Shown here piece by piece: positions 25,702 to 34,440 of a stretch of 64,000 bases of DNA. The notes beneath the pieces were generated by a model. It worked only from the letters and a program-made list of their open reading frames with translations. It had not been told where the DNA came from and searched no databases. The stretch is from Sporosarcina psychrophila. GTDB taxonomy: Bacteria; Bacillota; Bacilli; Bacillales_A; Planococcaceae. The stretch is from NCBI RefSeq assembly GCF_001590685.1, contig NZ_CP014616.1, positions 2,293,001 through 2,357,000 on the forward strand, given 5' to 3'. Numbering within the stretch: the first letter of the stretch is position 1; every line of letters starts with the position of its first letter. Both the position numbers and the translations under genes were made by a program.

Positions 25702-28700
25702 GTGAAAATAAATCAATTAATTGCGAACAATATTAACAACTTAGATGCAACACTACCAGTAGATAAATCGTTAGGAATTGCTGGTTTGTCTGGATCTGGC
25801 AAAACAACTTTTTGTCAAACAATTGGTGAAGAATCCAAGAAGCGTCTCGTTTCCTTATTGCCAAAGTCTGAATATCAGTATTTATTTCCCCGTATTATGG
25901 AAACCAATTTCAGTGCCATCAAGATGGAAGAAATGCCTTTAGTCCTTTTTCTCGGAAAATCAGCGATTTCTTCCAATCCACGTTCTACAATAGGTACACA
26001 TACAGGCGTATTTAAAGACATTCGTGTTACCCTTGCTGAAAAATTTGAACTGTCTCCAGAAGTTTTTTCATTTAATAATGAGCTAGGCTGGTGTCCAGGT
26101 TGTAAAGGTCGCGGAACTACTAAAAATGTCGAATGTAAAAAGTGTGAGGGCAGGCGCTATAATCCTGAAGTTGAGCAATATAAGATAGATTTATTGGAGC
26201 AACCACAGAGCATTTCTGATATCAACAACTTAAGCATTGAATCAATTCTTTCTCTCGGAGAAGAATTACATATTAGTGAAGCGAAACAACATATTCTTAA
26301 AAATATTATCAATATGAATATTGGTTACTTAACTTTAAATCGCATTATGGGTACATTGTCAGGTGGAGAATTAACACGACTTTACTTGGCAGAATTCATG
26401 GCAACAAGTGAAAATACGGTAATTATAATTGATGAAATCTCCGTGGGTCTTGATCACCAAACACTATTGAAAATTTTAGCAGAGATTAAGCAATTGGGGT
26501 ATAAGAATCAAATTTGGCTCATTGACCATTCTGACACGGTGCTCGATACAACGGATCAGCAATTGTTCTTTGGGCCTGGTAGTGGTAAATATGGCGGGAA
26601 AATTGTTGAAGAATCCCCACGTCCAAAACCAATCTCTTCGGAACGAAATCAAGCAATGCCAACGGAGTACTTTCAGTTTCATGATCTTTACTGTCGTAAT
26701 ATTCAAATGGCTGAAATTCAGATTCCCCAAAATAGACTTATAACCTTTACGGGTGAGTCTGGATGTGGTAAATCTACACTTGTCAATGAGTGTATGGCCA
26801 AAGATTTTCTGAAGCGATATCCAAAAGATAAATTGGTAATGGTGGGGCAAAATCGCAACCAATCGATTACCAGTCGGTCAACAGTTGCGACTTTTCTTGA
26901 TATTAAAAGGAAACTCAAAAAATATAGTGAAGAAATTGATGATATTTTTCAGCGCTCGATTGAAGACATTATTGATGAACTGCCGAATGAAGACATCGCT
27001 TATAAACGCCTGAGCCTATTAATTAAACTTGGACTTGGTTATTTGACGTTGGAAAGAAAAACACAGTCTTTATCGAATGGTGAATTTCAATGTGTCCATT
27101 TAGTTTCTGAGCTGTTTGCCAACTCGAGAAACCCCCATACGCTTTTTATTTTCGACGAGCCTTCAAAAGGGTTATCACAAAATATTTTAAATCAATTCAT
27201 TGATAGTATTAGGATCATTCTGCAGGATGAATCTGTCTCAATAATTATGATTGAACATAACTCTTATATGATGGAAAGCTCTGATTTTATCGTTGATTTT
27301 GGTAAAAGACAGCTTGCACCTGTTCAACACCTTGATATTGTGAGTCATGATGATTATTATCGTCAACAAAACAGGACGGATAGAGTTACTCCGTTGCAAA
27401 TTTCTTCAACCATCCATCAACAAAATGGCGTAAACTACTTAAAAGAAAATCAAATTGCCTATTTTAAAAATGCAGAAAACGTCTATAAGGGCGGTATCTT
27501 AAAAAGCTTATCATCAATGGCACGGTTGATTTATGGTGAATACGAATCCGAAACAATTGCACCCGTAATCGCCATTGATTTGGAACGACATTTGTATAGT
27601 CAATATAGTTTTCTCTATGAAATGGGTGGATTGATCAACCATATTGTAGCAGCTCATCCGACCAATAAAAATACGCAGCGCTTCGATTTCTATAATCAAG
27701 ACAATCATTGTCCAAGTTGCTCGGGCCGCCGAGTGATTGAAAAGTTTGATATAGATGTTGTGATTCAAGACAAAAACGCTCCGTTCTGGGATGGCCTATT
27801 GCATCCAGATGTGATGGAGGTATTAAAACATTATCAATATTCAAGATTGGAATTCATTTTTGATGAAATTAAGAATGAACTCGGTCACGATATGAGTAAA
27901 AGTTATAATGAAATGACAAAAGAAGAAAAGCATACCTTTTTATATGGGTATTTAGAAAAGTCGTTTTATGATAAAGCAGCTAAGGCACAGAGAACATGGC
28001 AAGGCTTCAATAGTATAATTGGGATGTATATGTTTATTTCGAAATCGATTATTAAAGAGCATATGAAAGCATCCAAAGAGATAATATCATGTCCGATTTG
28101 CGAAGGGTCTGTGTTAAACCATCATAATCAACTCAAGTTTGGAAATACGGATATTCGTGAGATTATAAACCAGCCGATTGATCAAGCATTGAAAACGGTA
28201 GGAGCGTTACCTGAACTGATAAAATTGAAATCTATTGTCGGCGGAGATATGACTTTGACTGAAGATGTCTCTTTACTGCCTAGGGAAACACAAGTCGCGC
28301 TGAAAGTATTTGAATTGGAAATGGCAAGCTTTGCTGGTTATGAAGTGGTGTTACAAAATGCCTTACCATTCTGGGATAAAATTAGCAGCAATATCGAATC
28401 CATCAGCACGAATAACCAGGTTACGATCTGCGATTTTGATAAGATCACTGAGACCAGAGAAACGATCATTGATAAGTATTTCACCAATGGAAAATATAAA
28501 AAGCTTGTCTATGTCTATGAAGCCTTTGGATATAAAAAAATTGTAACCCAAATTAATAAAATTAAAAAAAGTCATCCATGTCCATTCTGTAAAGGAAAGA
28601 AAGTCATTACAGAAGATAATCTCCATGATGGCGTATATAAATTAACGATCCCATGTGTGAGTTGTAATGAAAGTGGCATCACTGAAGAAGGACTTCAGGA

Positions 28701-28863
28701 AGTTGTCGAAGGTATAGCAGTTGAAACATGGCTTACTGGTAAAGTAAGTGATGTTGTTGAGAAAAACCTATATACTGAGGCCGTTGCAGATATTCCAATC
28801 TTCAATCGTATACGTGAGTTAAATAAACGTGATTTGATGGCGGTTTATCAATGCTTGGCTTAA
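25702..28863 (+). CDS. Large UvrA-like ATPase with extra C-terminal zinc modules
   Basis: About 1053 residues from GTG 25702 (GGAGAGGA upstream). ABC module 1: Walker A GLSGSGKTT (~28-36), zinc module CPGCKGRG..CKKC (~135-155), signature LSGGELTRL (~219), Walker B IIIDEIS (~244). ABC module 2: Walker A GESGCGKST (~351), degenerate signature LSNGEFQCV (~457), Walker B FIFDEPSKGL (~485), with no zinc hook between them, unlike UvrA. About 500 further residues carry CPSCSGRR (~670), CPICEG (~797) and CPFCKGKK..CVSC (~960-988). It is not the housekeeping UvrA; a DNA-repair, drug-resistance or nucleic-acid role is open. Confidence 0.75.
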   Translation: MKINQLIANNINNLDATLPVDKSLGIAGLSGSGKTTFCQTIGEESKKRLVSLLPKSEYQYLFPRIMETNFSAIKMEEMPLVLFLGKSAISSNPRSTIGTHTGVFKDIRVTLAEKFELSPEVFSFNNELGWCPGCKGRGTTKNVECKKCEGRRYNPEVEQYKIDLLEQPQSISDINNLSIESILSLGEELHISEAKQHILKNIINMNIGYLTLNRIMGTLSGGELTRLYLAEFMATSENTVIIIDEISVGLDHQTLLKILAEIKQLGYKNQIWLIDHSDTVLDTTDQQLFFGPGSGKYGGKIVEESPRPKPISSERNQAMPTEYFQFHDLYCRNIQMAEIQIPQNRLITFTGESGCGKSTLVNECMAKDFLKRYPKDKLVMVGQNRNQSITSRSTVATFLDIKRKLKKYSEEIDDIFQRSIEDIIDELPNEDIAYKRLSLLIKLGLGYLTLERKTQSLSNGEFQCVHLVSELFANSRNPHTLFIFDEPSKGLSQNILNQFIDSIRIILQDESVSIIMIEHNSYMMESSDFIVDFGKRQLAPVQHLDIVSHDDYYRQQNRTDRVTPLQISSTIHQQNGVNYLKENQIAYFKNAENVYKGGILKSLSSMARLIYGEYESETIAPVIAIDLERHLYSQYSFLYEMGGLINHIVAAHPTNKNTQRFDFYNQDNHCPSCSGRRVIEKFDIDVVIQDKNAPFWDGLLHPDVMEVLKHYQYSRLEFIFDEIKNELGHDMSKSYNEMTKEEKHTFLYGYLEKSFYDKAAKAQRTWQGFNSIIGMYMFISKSIIKEHMKASKEIISCPICEGSVLNHHNQLKFGNTDIREIINQPIDQALKTVGALPELIKLKSIVGGDMTLTEDVSLLPRETQVALKVFELEMASFAGYEVVLQNALPFWDKISSNIESISTNNQVTICDFDKITETRETIIDKYFTNGKYKKLVYVYEAFGYKKIVTQINKIKKSHPCPFCKGKKVITEDNLHDGVYKLTIPCVSCNESGITEEGLQEVVEGIAVETWLTGKVSDVVEKNLYTEAVADIPIFNRIRELNKRDLMAVYQCLA

Positions 28864-28909
28864 AAGAATATTAAAAGTTTCAATCTAGATAGATGAAAGA
28901 ACTTCATTA

Positions 28910-28954
28910 AAGCCCAATTTCTCTATTTTAATTTCCAGAGAAATTGGGCTTTTT
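28910..28954 (+). terminator. Strong terminator
   Basis: AAGCCCAATTTCTCT/AGAGAAATTGGGCTT with TTTTT. Confidence 0.95.
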
Positions 28955-29069
28955 AATTTAGAATTTCCTTAACGTTGAAAATCCATATTTTACTGCCAGA
29001 ACCTCTAAAAATATAATTAAAGGTTACTTTATATTATTCCGAATAGTGTATATATTCCCGATAAACGAA

Positions 29070-29236
29070 ACCTCGCTAGTGCATATAAAAATACAACGCT
29101 CGCTACTAGTTTGTTCTCCACTTATAAAACACTCCCGTATAAAGTATTACTGACATCTACTAAGGAGGAGGGATAGCTTAAAATGAGGAAGAAACATCGC
29201 AACCGATAATAATATTGATATATGTACTAGCGAGGT
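29070..29236. repeat. 18-bp inverted repeat, arms 131 bp apart
   Basis: ACCTCGCTAGTGCATATA (29070-29087) and TATATGTACTAGCGAGGT (29219-29236) are inverted copies with one mismatch, just upstream of two PadR-like genes. They could be paired operators or remnants of a small element. The region between has AAGGAGGAGGG at 29162 with only a 9-codon frame behind it. Confidence 0.5.
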
Positions 29237-29271
29237 GTATGATTATTAAAAATATTAGGGGTTGTCTAATT

Positions 29272-29772
29272 ATGAAGTTACCTTCGTTTCAGCAAGCTGT
29301 TGGATTTAGTGTTGGTGATGCCCTATCCTTGTTCTTGTTAAGAACTATTCTTGAACGAGAAAATTATTCAAAAGCACTCTATGAACACTTCAACTTGGAT
29401 TTCCCAGGACGTTCCGTTTCCTATGAATATGTCGCACGTACTACCAACGCTTTAGAAAATAATGGTTTTCTTTTTTCCCGAACAGAAGGCCGCAAAAAGG
29501 TCTTTCAAATTACTGAAAAAGGAAAAGCTCGTCTTCTGGAATACGAAACTATTTATGCACTTCGCTTTAGTGAAGTTTCGACTGTCATAGATAGGTTCTA
29601 TTACTTTTTAACTAAAAATGGATCACTACCACATGCCTCGATTGAGCCACTACACGAAGACTTTAGATTATTTATATCAAAATTGCTATCTGTAAAGGAT
29701 GTTGTACGATTTATGGCTCTGCGACTTAGCTTAAATCGTCAATCTTTTCATATGGCCGAAGTTCAGGAGTAA
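29272..29772 (+). CDS. PadR-like transcriptional regulator (1)
   Basis: 166 residues. The winged-helix part is at ~8-85 (GDALSLFLLRTILERENYSKALYEHF, YEYVARTTNALENNGFLFSRTEGRKKVFQITEKGKARLLEY) and a helical C-terminus follows. ATG 29272 with AGGGGTTG upstream is preferred over ATG 29239, whose site is too close. The next gene starts at the following base. The operator is probably in the inverted repeat upstream. The effector is unknown. Confidence 0.65.
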   Translation: MKLPSFQQAVGFSVGDALSLFLLRTILERENYSKALYEHFNLDFPGRSVSYEYVARTTNALENNGFLFSRTEGRKKVFQITEKGKARLLEYETIYALRFSEVSTVIDRFYYFLTKNGSLPHASIEPLHEDFRLFISKLLSVKDVVRFMALRLSLNRQSFHMAEVQE

Positions 29773-30003
29773 TTGAATAGTTTGTTTGGTTGGTCTCCAT
29801 CTAATGGCTATTTGTACAATATAGCGCGTGAAATGGAAGAAACAAATTTATTGGTTGGTTTCTGGCCAGATGAAAGAAGAACAATTCGTAAATTATATAA
29901 AACGGATGAAAGTGAACAATTCTACATAATCGTATCAGCTTCATTGACTGAAAGAATCATCCAAGTTCGTAGATACTTACATTACGTTTTAAAAACGGTA
30001 TGA
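29773..30003 (+). CDS. PadR-like regulator fragment or small partner (2)
   Basis: 76 residues resembling the second half of a PadR winged helix: SPSNGYLYNIAREMEETNLLVGFW, then DERRTIRKLYKTDESEQFYI and a helical tail. TTG 29773 immediately follows the previous stop and has AGGAG 5 bases before it. The helix 1-2 part of the domain is missing, so this is either a compact partner of the preceding protein or a 5'-truncated gene. It precedes the EPSP synthase gene by 113 bases. Confidence 0.55.
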   Translation: MNSLFGWSPSNGYLYNIAREMEETNLLVGFWPDERRTIRKLYKTDESEQFYIIVSASLTERIIQVRRYLHYVLKTV

Positions 30004-30116
30004 ATTACACATCTATTTAGCATATTTGTAATTGAAATAAACACAAGTAGTGTAGTTTTATGATAAAGTACTAGTAAGATATATCGGAAAATTCAATCTC
30101 GGGAAGGGTGTTTAAT

Positions 30117-31466
30117 TTGAGTAATGTAGATTTGAAAGCACGGTCACCGTGGTCAACCTTAAATCAAGTTCAAAGTGTAAGTCTATCTCCACCTGAAGTG
30201 CAATCCATTAACGGTGAAATAAGCATACCAGGGAGTAAAAGTCTTACGAATAGAGCGTTGATACTAGCAGCTTTAGCTAACGGAACTTCAACATTATCCG
30301 GAATCTTAAAAAGTGATGATTCATATTGGTGTATCGATGTACTCAATAGCCTTGGCATCAAGACCGAACTAGAAGGGGATACGATTACCGTTCATGGCAA
30401 TAATGCAGTTTGGCCAAATGAAAATGCAGACTTATACATTGGGGCTGCAGGCACGATTGCTCGTTTTCTTCCTGGTGCATTAGCAGTTGCGAAAAAAGGA
30501 AATTGGGTTATTGAGGCAAGTAACAGTATGAGTGAACGGCCAGTAAAACCTTTAATAGACGTACTTACCGCAATGGGAGCAAAGATCGACTATCTGGATA
30601 AAGACGGTTATTTCCCTCTCCGTATAATAGCAAATGAACTCACGGGAGGTTCAGTTAGTATTTCTGGAAAGATTTCAAGTCAATTTATAAGTGGCGTGCT
30701 ACTGGCAAGTCCGTATGCAAAAAAAGCTGTAACTGTAACGATCCCTGATCGCATTGTTCAGCCAGACTACGTTGAAATAACACTAAATCTAATGGAGAAA
30801 TTCGGAGTACAAGCCCAATTTACTGAAGACCTTAGGGAAATTGTTAATCCTCAATCAGAATACAAGAGCTGTGATCTCGAGTTAGAAGCAGATGCTTCAA
30901 CTGTAAGTTATTTTTTAGCCTTAGCAGCTATTACGAATGGTCGCATTAAGATCACCAATCTTTCTCCCGAAAACAGTCAACCTGATATTAATATGATTAA
31001 TGTCTATGAAAAAATGGGGTGCACTGTTACTAGAGGAGAAGGCTTTATTGAGTTAGTTGGAACACCTAAGTTGAAGGGCGGGTTTGAGATTAGCATGCTC
31101 GATATGTCAGATCAGACGTTGACACTAGCCGCAATCGCTCCATTTGCAACGGGTCCGATTACAATCAGAGATGTTGAACATATTCGCTATCATGAATCAG
31201 ATCGAATAAGTGCTATTTGTACAGAATTACAAAAGTTGGGCATTAAAGTCGAAGAGTATAAAGACGGGTTAACCGTTTACCCAGGAACACCACATGCTGC
31301 AACATTGGATTCCTATGACGATCATCGAGTGGCAATGTCATTAGCATTGATTGGCGCAAAGGTTCCGGGGGTGGTCATTAATGATCCAGGGTGTGTGTCA
31401 AAGACTTGTCCAACTTTTTTTGACTTACTGCAGCAATTAGGTGTGAATGTTGAGTATTCAAATTGA
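30117..31466 (+). CDS. aroA: Divergent EPSP synthase (3-phosphoshikimate 1-carboxyvinyltransferase)
   Basis: 449 residues of the enolpyruvyl transferase fold. Conserved parts: GSKSLTNRALILAALANG (~38-55), SERPVKPLIDVL, SISGKISSQFISGVLLA, YDDHRVAMSLALIG. Two active-site motifs differ from the usual enzyme: LGNAGTAxR reads IGAAGTIARFL (~100-110), and RxKESDR reads RYHESDR. It is solitary, not in an aro operon, behind two PadR-like genes. It may be a second, regulated EPSPS or an enolpyruvyl transferase with another substrate. TTG 30117 follows GGAAGGG; GTG 30108 is the alternative. Confidence 0.8.
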   Translation: MSNVDLKARSPWSTLNQVQSVSLSPPEVQSINGEISIPGSKSLTNRALILAALANGTSTLSGILKSDDSYWCIDVLNSLGIKTELEGDTITVHGNNAVWPNENADLYIGAAGTIARFLPGALAVAKKGNWVIEASNSMSERPVKPLIDVLTAMGAKIDYLDKDGYFPLRIIANELTGGSVSISGKISSQFISGVLLASPYAKKAVTVTIPDRIVQPDYVEITLNLMEKFGVQAQFTEDLREIVNPQSEYKSCDLELEADASTVSYFLALAAITNGRIKITNLSPENSQPDINMINVYEKMGCTVTRGEGFIELVGTPKLKGGFEISMLDMSDQTLTLAAIAPFATGPITIRDVEHIRYHESDRISAICTELQKLGIKVEEYKDGLTVYPGTPHAATLDSYDDHRVAMSLALIGAKVPGVVINDPGCVSKTCPTFFDLLQQLGVNVEYSN

Positions 31467-31576
31467 TTGGTTGAATAAGGGCTTTTGATCAAGAGAGTAT
31501 TCATGCAATCGAGAAAAGCATTGCTACGAACAGGGAATAAACCAGTTGAAAACAAATAGGAGATAATGAAAATAAT

Positions 31577-32044
31577 ATGATTAAAGGATTATACGAAGCC
31601 CATTTACCCGTAAGTGACCTAGAACGCTCAATTAAATTTTATGAAAGTTTAGGATTAGAATTTGACCATAGAATAGAGGCTAGAGTAGCATTCCTTTGGT
31701 TAGAAAAAGACAAAAGTTGGTTAGGTTTATGGCAAACAGACAAAGTAAATCTCGACTATCACCCATCAATCCGACATATTGCTTTCCATGTAGAACTAGA
31801 AGATTTACGGAATTCGCGAAAATGGCTTGCAGAAAGAAACATCGAGGCTAGAAAAGCGTTTGGTTTTGAACCAATCGAACCATTCGTTATGCCTAACGAG
31901 AGATATGGCCATGCCAAAATACATTTTAATGATCCAGATGGAAACAGTTTAGAATTTATCTGTAAAGTTGAGAAAAACAATCCTAACGTAACCAGTAATA
32001 TGTATTTGAGCGATTGGGAGAAAGCTAATTTCTCTCCTAAATAA
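31577..32044 (+). CDS. VOC-family (glyoxalase/bleomycin-resistance fold) protein
   Basis: 155 residues with two betaalphabetabetabeta units. Possible metal ligands are His in YEAHLPV (N-terminus), His in IRHIAFHVE (~72) and Glu in GNSLEFIC (~126), the usual H/H/E pattern of the vicinal oxygen chelate superfamily. The first unit reads LPVSDLERSIKFYESLGLEFDHR. The substrate is unknown. It lies 110 bases downstream of the EPSPS gene, with no terminator visible between, so co-transcription is possible. Confidence 0.8.
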   Translation: MIKGLYEAHLPVSDLERSIKFYESLGLEFDHRIEARVAFLWLEKDKSWLGLWQTDKVNLDYHPSIRHIAFHVELEDLRNSRKWLAERNIEARKAFGFEPIEPFVMPNERYGHAKIHFNDPDGNSLEFICKVEKNNPNVTSNMYLSDWEKANFSPK

Positions 32045-32225
32045 AAACAGTCAATTCTTAATCAAACAGTTCATCATTTTTATCCTAAAGGGGTAGCATT
32101 CAGCAAATCCAAATTAATAATTTGGATTTCTTAGTGTTGTCAGTGAGAAATAAACCTTTATTTACTTCATAAAAGCATCAGATGGTATTAAATGAAAATG
32201 AATTGTCTACAAGGAGCGTTATTCA

Positions 32226-33094
32226 ATGAACGAACAATCAAAGATTGATGAAATATGCATTGGCCTGCAGGATAAAGGCATAATTAATCTCAATAAACAA
32301 AGAATTACTAAAATGAAGAGTGGAACGACTGATGGCCTTGTCTATAGCGTTTCGGAAAACAACGTACCCAAATATGTGCTTAAATTGGATCATCCAAAAC
32401 AAATCAATTTTGCTAGTCGTTTTTTTCATACGTATCAAAATGTTCGTCTACTTCCTAAACTCTATTATACAGATCCTGAAAAAAGTTTATTCTGTATGCG
32501 TATATAGAAGGTACGACTCATTCTAATCGTGGTTCAAAAATAGAATGGATGACCCTTTTGGTAAATGAACTATTTAACCACTACGTCAAATACGATCAGA
32601 ATGCCAGCTGGGGAAGACTAGATGGAATACCACAACAAACTTGGTATGATTTCAATAGAAGTAGTTTGGAATCAGCGCGTACAAATATAAGGGATTTATT
32701 GCCAAATGAAGATTATTTTAAGGTGGAATCAATAGTTGAACGAATAGCTTCGGTTGAAAAACAGGAAACTAAATACTTGCTTCACGGGGATACCGGAGTT
32801 CACAATCTTGTGTTTCAAAATAACACACTTAGCGGAATTATAGATCCATCACCTATGGTAGGTCCTATAATCTACGACTTTACCTATGCATTTTGTTCAT
32901 CATCTGATGACTTGAATATAGAAACATTACTTTCAACATTTTCATTACTTAAACAAGTGCCCATAGAGGAAACAAGACTTATAGAAGAAGTTATTTTCCA
33001 ACTTTATACGCGGATTGGAATTTGTATTAGGGTCCATCCGCATGATTTAGAGGGCTATCTTAAAGCTTGGGAATACTGGAAACAACTGAGCTAG
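32226..33094 (+). pseudogene. Frameshifted APH-family phosphotransferase
   Basis: The first part (32226-32507) encodes the N-lobe (TTDGLVYSVSENN, YVLKLDHP). The frame ends at TAG 32505, but the -1 frame continues from CTG 32492 as YAYIEGTTH and runs to 33094 with the kinase signature LLHGDTGVHNLVF, GIIDPSPMVGPIIYDF. A one-base loss near 32485-32500 explains the split. The rejoined protein of about 289 residues would be a full APH-type kinase. Low divergence of both halves suggests a recent event or a sequencing error. Confidence 0.8.
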
Positions 33095-33128
33095 CAAGTG
33101 CTTTACAGACAAATAGAAAGCGTCACAA

Positions 33129-33179
33129 AGGGCAGCTCCATAAGTCGGAATTTCAACGACTTATGGGGCTGCCCTGATT
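33129..33179 (+). terminator. Long hairpin after the APH pseudogene
   Basis: AGGGCAGC.CCATAAGTCG pairs with CGACTTATGG.GCTGCCCT over about 19 bp, then GATTT. It also marks the left border of the recombinase-derived repeat zone. Confidence 0.6.
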
Positions 33180-33185
33180 TAATCT

Positions 33186-33314
33186 CTAAATGTACTCCCC
33201 AAAACCTTCCGATTTCCACGAATGAATTGCATGACGTTCCTTCTCGAAGACCTTTTCCAAGTAAATCATTGTCGTTTCAATCTTCTCGTGTCCAAGGGAT
33301 CGCATGATGTCGTA
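33186..33314 (-). pseudogene. 3'-end remnant A of a tyrosine recombinase gene
   Basis: Minus-strand reading gives YDIMRSLGHEKIETTMIY, then LEKVFEKERHAIHSW and a stop at 33186. This matches the last ~42 residues of the intact recombinase at 40658-41794, including the HxxxxxTxxxY catalytic end. Upstream homology stops near 33314, where the sequence diverges completely. It is the leftmost of three such 3' ends in the island. Confidence 0.85.
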
Positions 33315-33342
33315 ATTAACCTGAATTGTACATATTGCAAAT

Positions 33343-33380
33343 AACGCCAAAACCCCTTGGTACTACTGGGTTTTGGCGTT
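33343..33380. terminator. Hairpin, probable terminator
   Basis: AACGCCAAAACCC/GGGTTTTGGCGTT stem. On the minus strand it lies downstream of rgg-like gene 1, followed by a weak AT-rich run. The nearby minus-strand frame 33483-33415 (MVFQVASSASGTSRNITVNA) may be a leftover C-terminus of a secreted protein. Confidence 0.5.
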
Positions 33381-33525
33381 GTTTATTGTATCTCAGTTGG
33401 ACCGGAAAGTGCGATTAACGCAATGCATTAACTGTTATATTCCTAGAAGTACCAGAAGCTGAAGATGCAACTTGAAAAACCATCTTACCAGTTTATCTAT
33501 CATTCGGATTTTTATACCAATCTAA

Positions 33526-34248
33526 TCATTTATAGTAAGCATATTCTTTTTCGACATTAACCAAAAAATCCAAGTCATCGTAAATTTTTAGAAGCAGTCG
33601 GGCTTGCTGGATACAAGTGGTTGCGTTGGTTCTTCCTAACTTATTATTGCAAATGGAAATTCTAGCAAAACAAACCGCAAGTGATTGGTATGACATCGAT
33701 TTTTTATGCTTTTGAATAATTATAGTTAACATTTCTAACGCTTTTAAAAAGTCTCCCTCTTTAATAAGTAATAATGTGAGATTAATTTTAAATGAAATTA
33801 TTAATTTTTGTGAATTCTGAAATCCATCATAAAGTTCAAGTCTTTCAATAATACGAACGATATTAATATCATTCTTAATATTAAGGGATATTAGTGCTTC
33901 ACATATAAGTTTAATATCCAGTAATAAAATGTTTTGGTGTTTTTTTAAAGCATTATTAATTTCTATTTTTATCTTTTCCAATGCAGTTACATCATTATAG
34001 GGTAATGAAAAGAAGTTATTGATTATTTGCTGAACCTGTCCATGTTTGAAATCATTATTAATAAATCTTACTTCTTCCAAAGTCATATCTAATCTATCCA
34101 GAAAATTTATATAGGCAATAGAATGAACATCTGATAGTTCAGCTTCAAACTTAGAATATGATGACTGGGAGAGGATGTCTTTAGCAACATACTTTTGTGT
34201 ATACCCTTTATTTATCCTTATTTTTTTTATTGTATTTCCATTCAGCAA
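33526..34248 (-). CDS. Rgg/MutR-like peptide-responsive regulator 1 (shortened)
   Basis: 240 residues. The N-terminal xre-type HTH (IKKIRINKGYTQKYVAKDILSQSSYSKFE, ~6-35, followed by SDVHSIAYINFLDRLDMTLEEV) is that of Rgg/MutR proteins. The rest is all-helical, TPR-like (RRNPP type). TTG 34248 has AGGTGA 6 bases before it. It is divergent, with an 85-base gap, from a 16-codon SHP-like peptide gene. Compared with regulator 2 it lacks about 40-45 residues around position 125-165, i.e. roughly one TPR pair, so peptide binding may be altered. It likely controls the plus-strand secreted-protein genes. Confidence 0.75.
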   Translation of the reverse strand: MLNGNTIKKIRINKGYTQKYVAKDILSQSSYSKFEAELSDVHSIAYINFLDRLDMTLEEVRFINNDFKHGQVQQIINNFFSLPYNDVTALEKIKIEINNALKKHQNILLLDIKLICEALISLNIKNDINIVRIIERLELYDGFQNSQKLIISFKINLTLLLIKEGDFLKALEMLTIIIQKHKKSMSYQSLAVCFARISICNNKLGRTNATTCIQQARLLLKIYDDLDFLVNVEKEYAYYK

Positions 34249-34333
34249 ACTATTTCACCTCAACAATATTCTTTTTTGAATATTATGTAGCTATTTAATA
34301 TTCTTACTTTACTATAGATTCAGGGGGTGCACA
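34249..34333. promoter_or_regulatory. Intergenic control region of module 1
   Basis: Holds the palindrome AATATTC-T6-GAATATT (34265-34284), a further AATATTCTT at 34296, and a TATAGA-type -10 before the AGGGGG site of the peptide gene. It is a candidate regulator binding site. Confidence 0.5.
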
Positions 34334-34384
34334 ATGGAATTTATACTAGTTTTGTTAGATATATGGATTATTGGAGGTGGTTAA
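34334..34384 (+). CDS. SHP-like short hydrophobic peptide 1
   Basis: A 16-codon ORF, MEFILVLLDIWIIGGG, with AGGGGG 6 bases before its ATG. The C-terminal eight residues DIWIIGGG parallel mature streptococcal SHP pheromones (D-I-x-I-I-x-G-G), and as in those systems the gene is divergent from an Rgg-like regulator. A paralogue of identical length stands in module 2, which makes chance unlikely. Expected path (inferred): export, trimming, re-import and binding to the TPR domain. Confidence 0.75.
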   Translation: MEFILVLLDIWIIGGG

Positions 34385-34440
34385 AAGAATTGACCGGTAA
34401 ACCAAAATAAATTAAATTTAGAAAGCAGGGTGCAAATTTC

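Noticed and set aside
33098..33307. 69-codon plus-strand frame over remnant A
   Set aside because: It is the antisense shadow of the recombinase 3'-end remnant and its hairpin.
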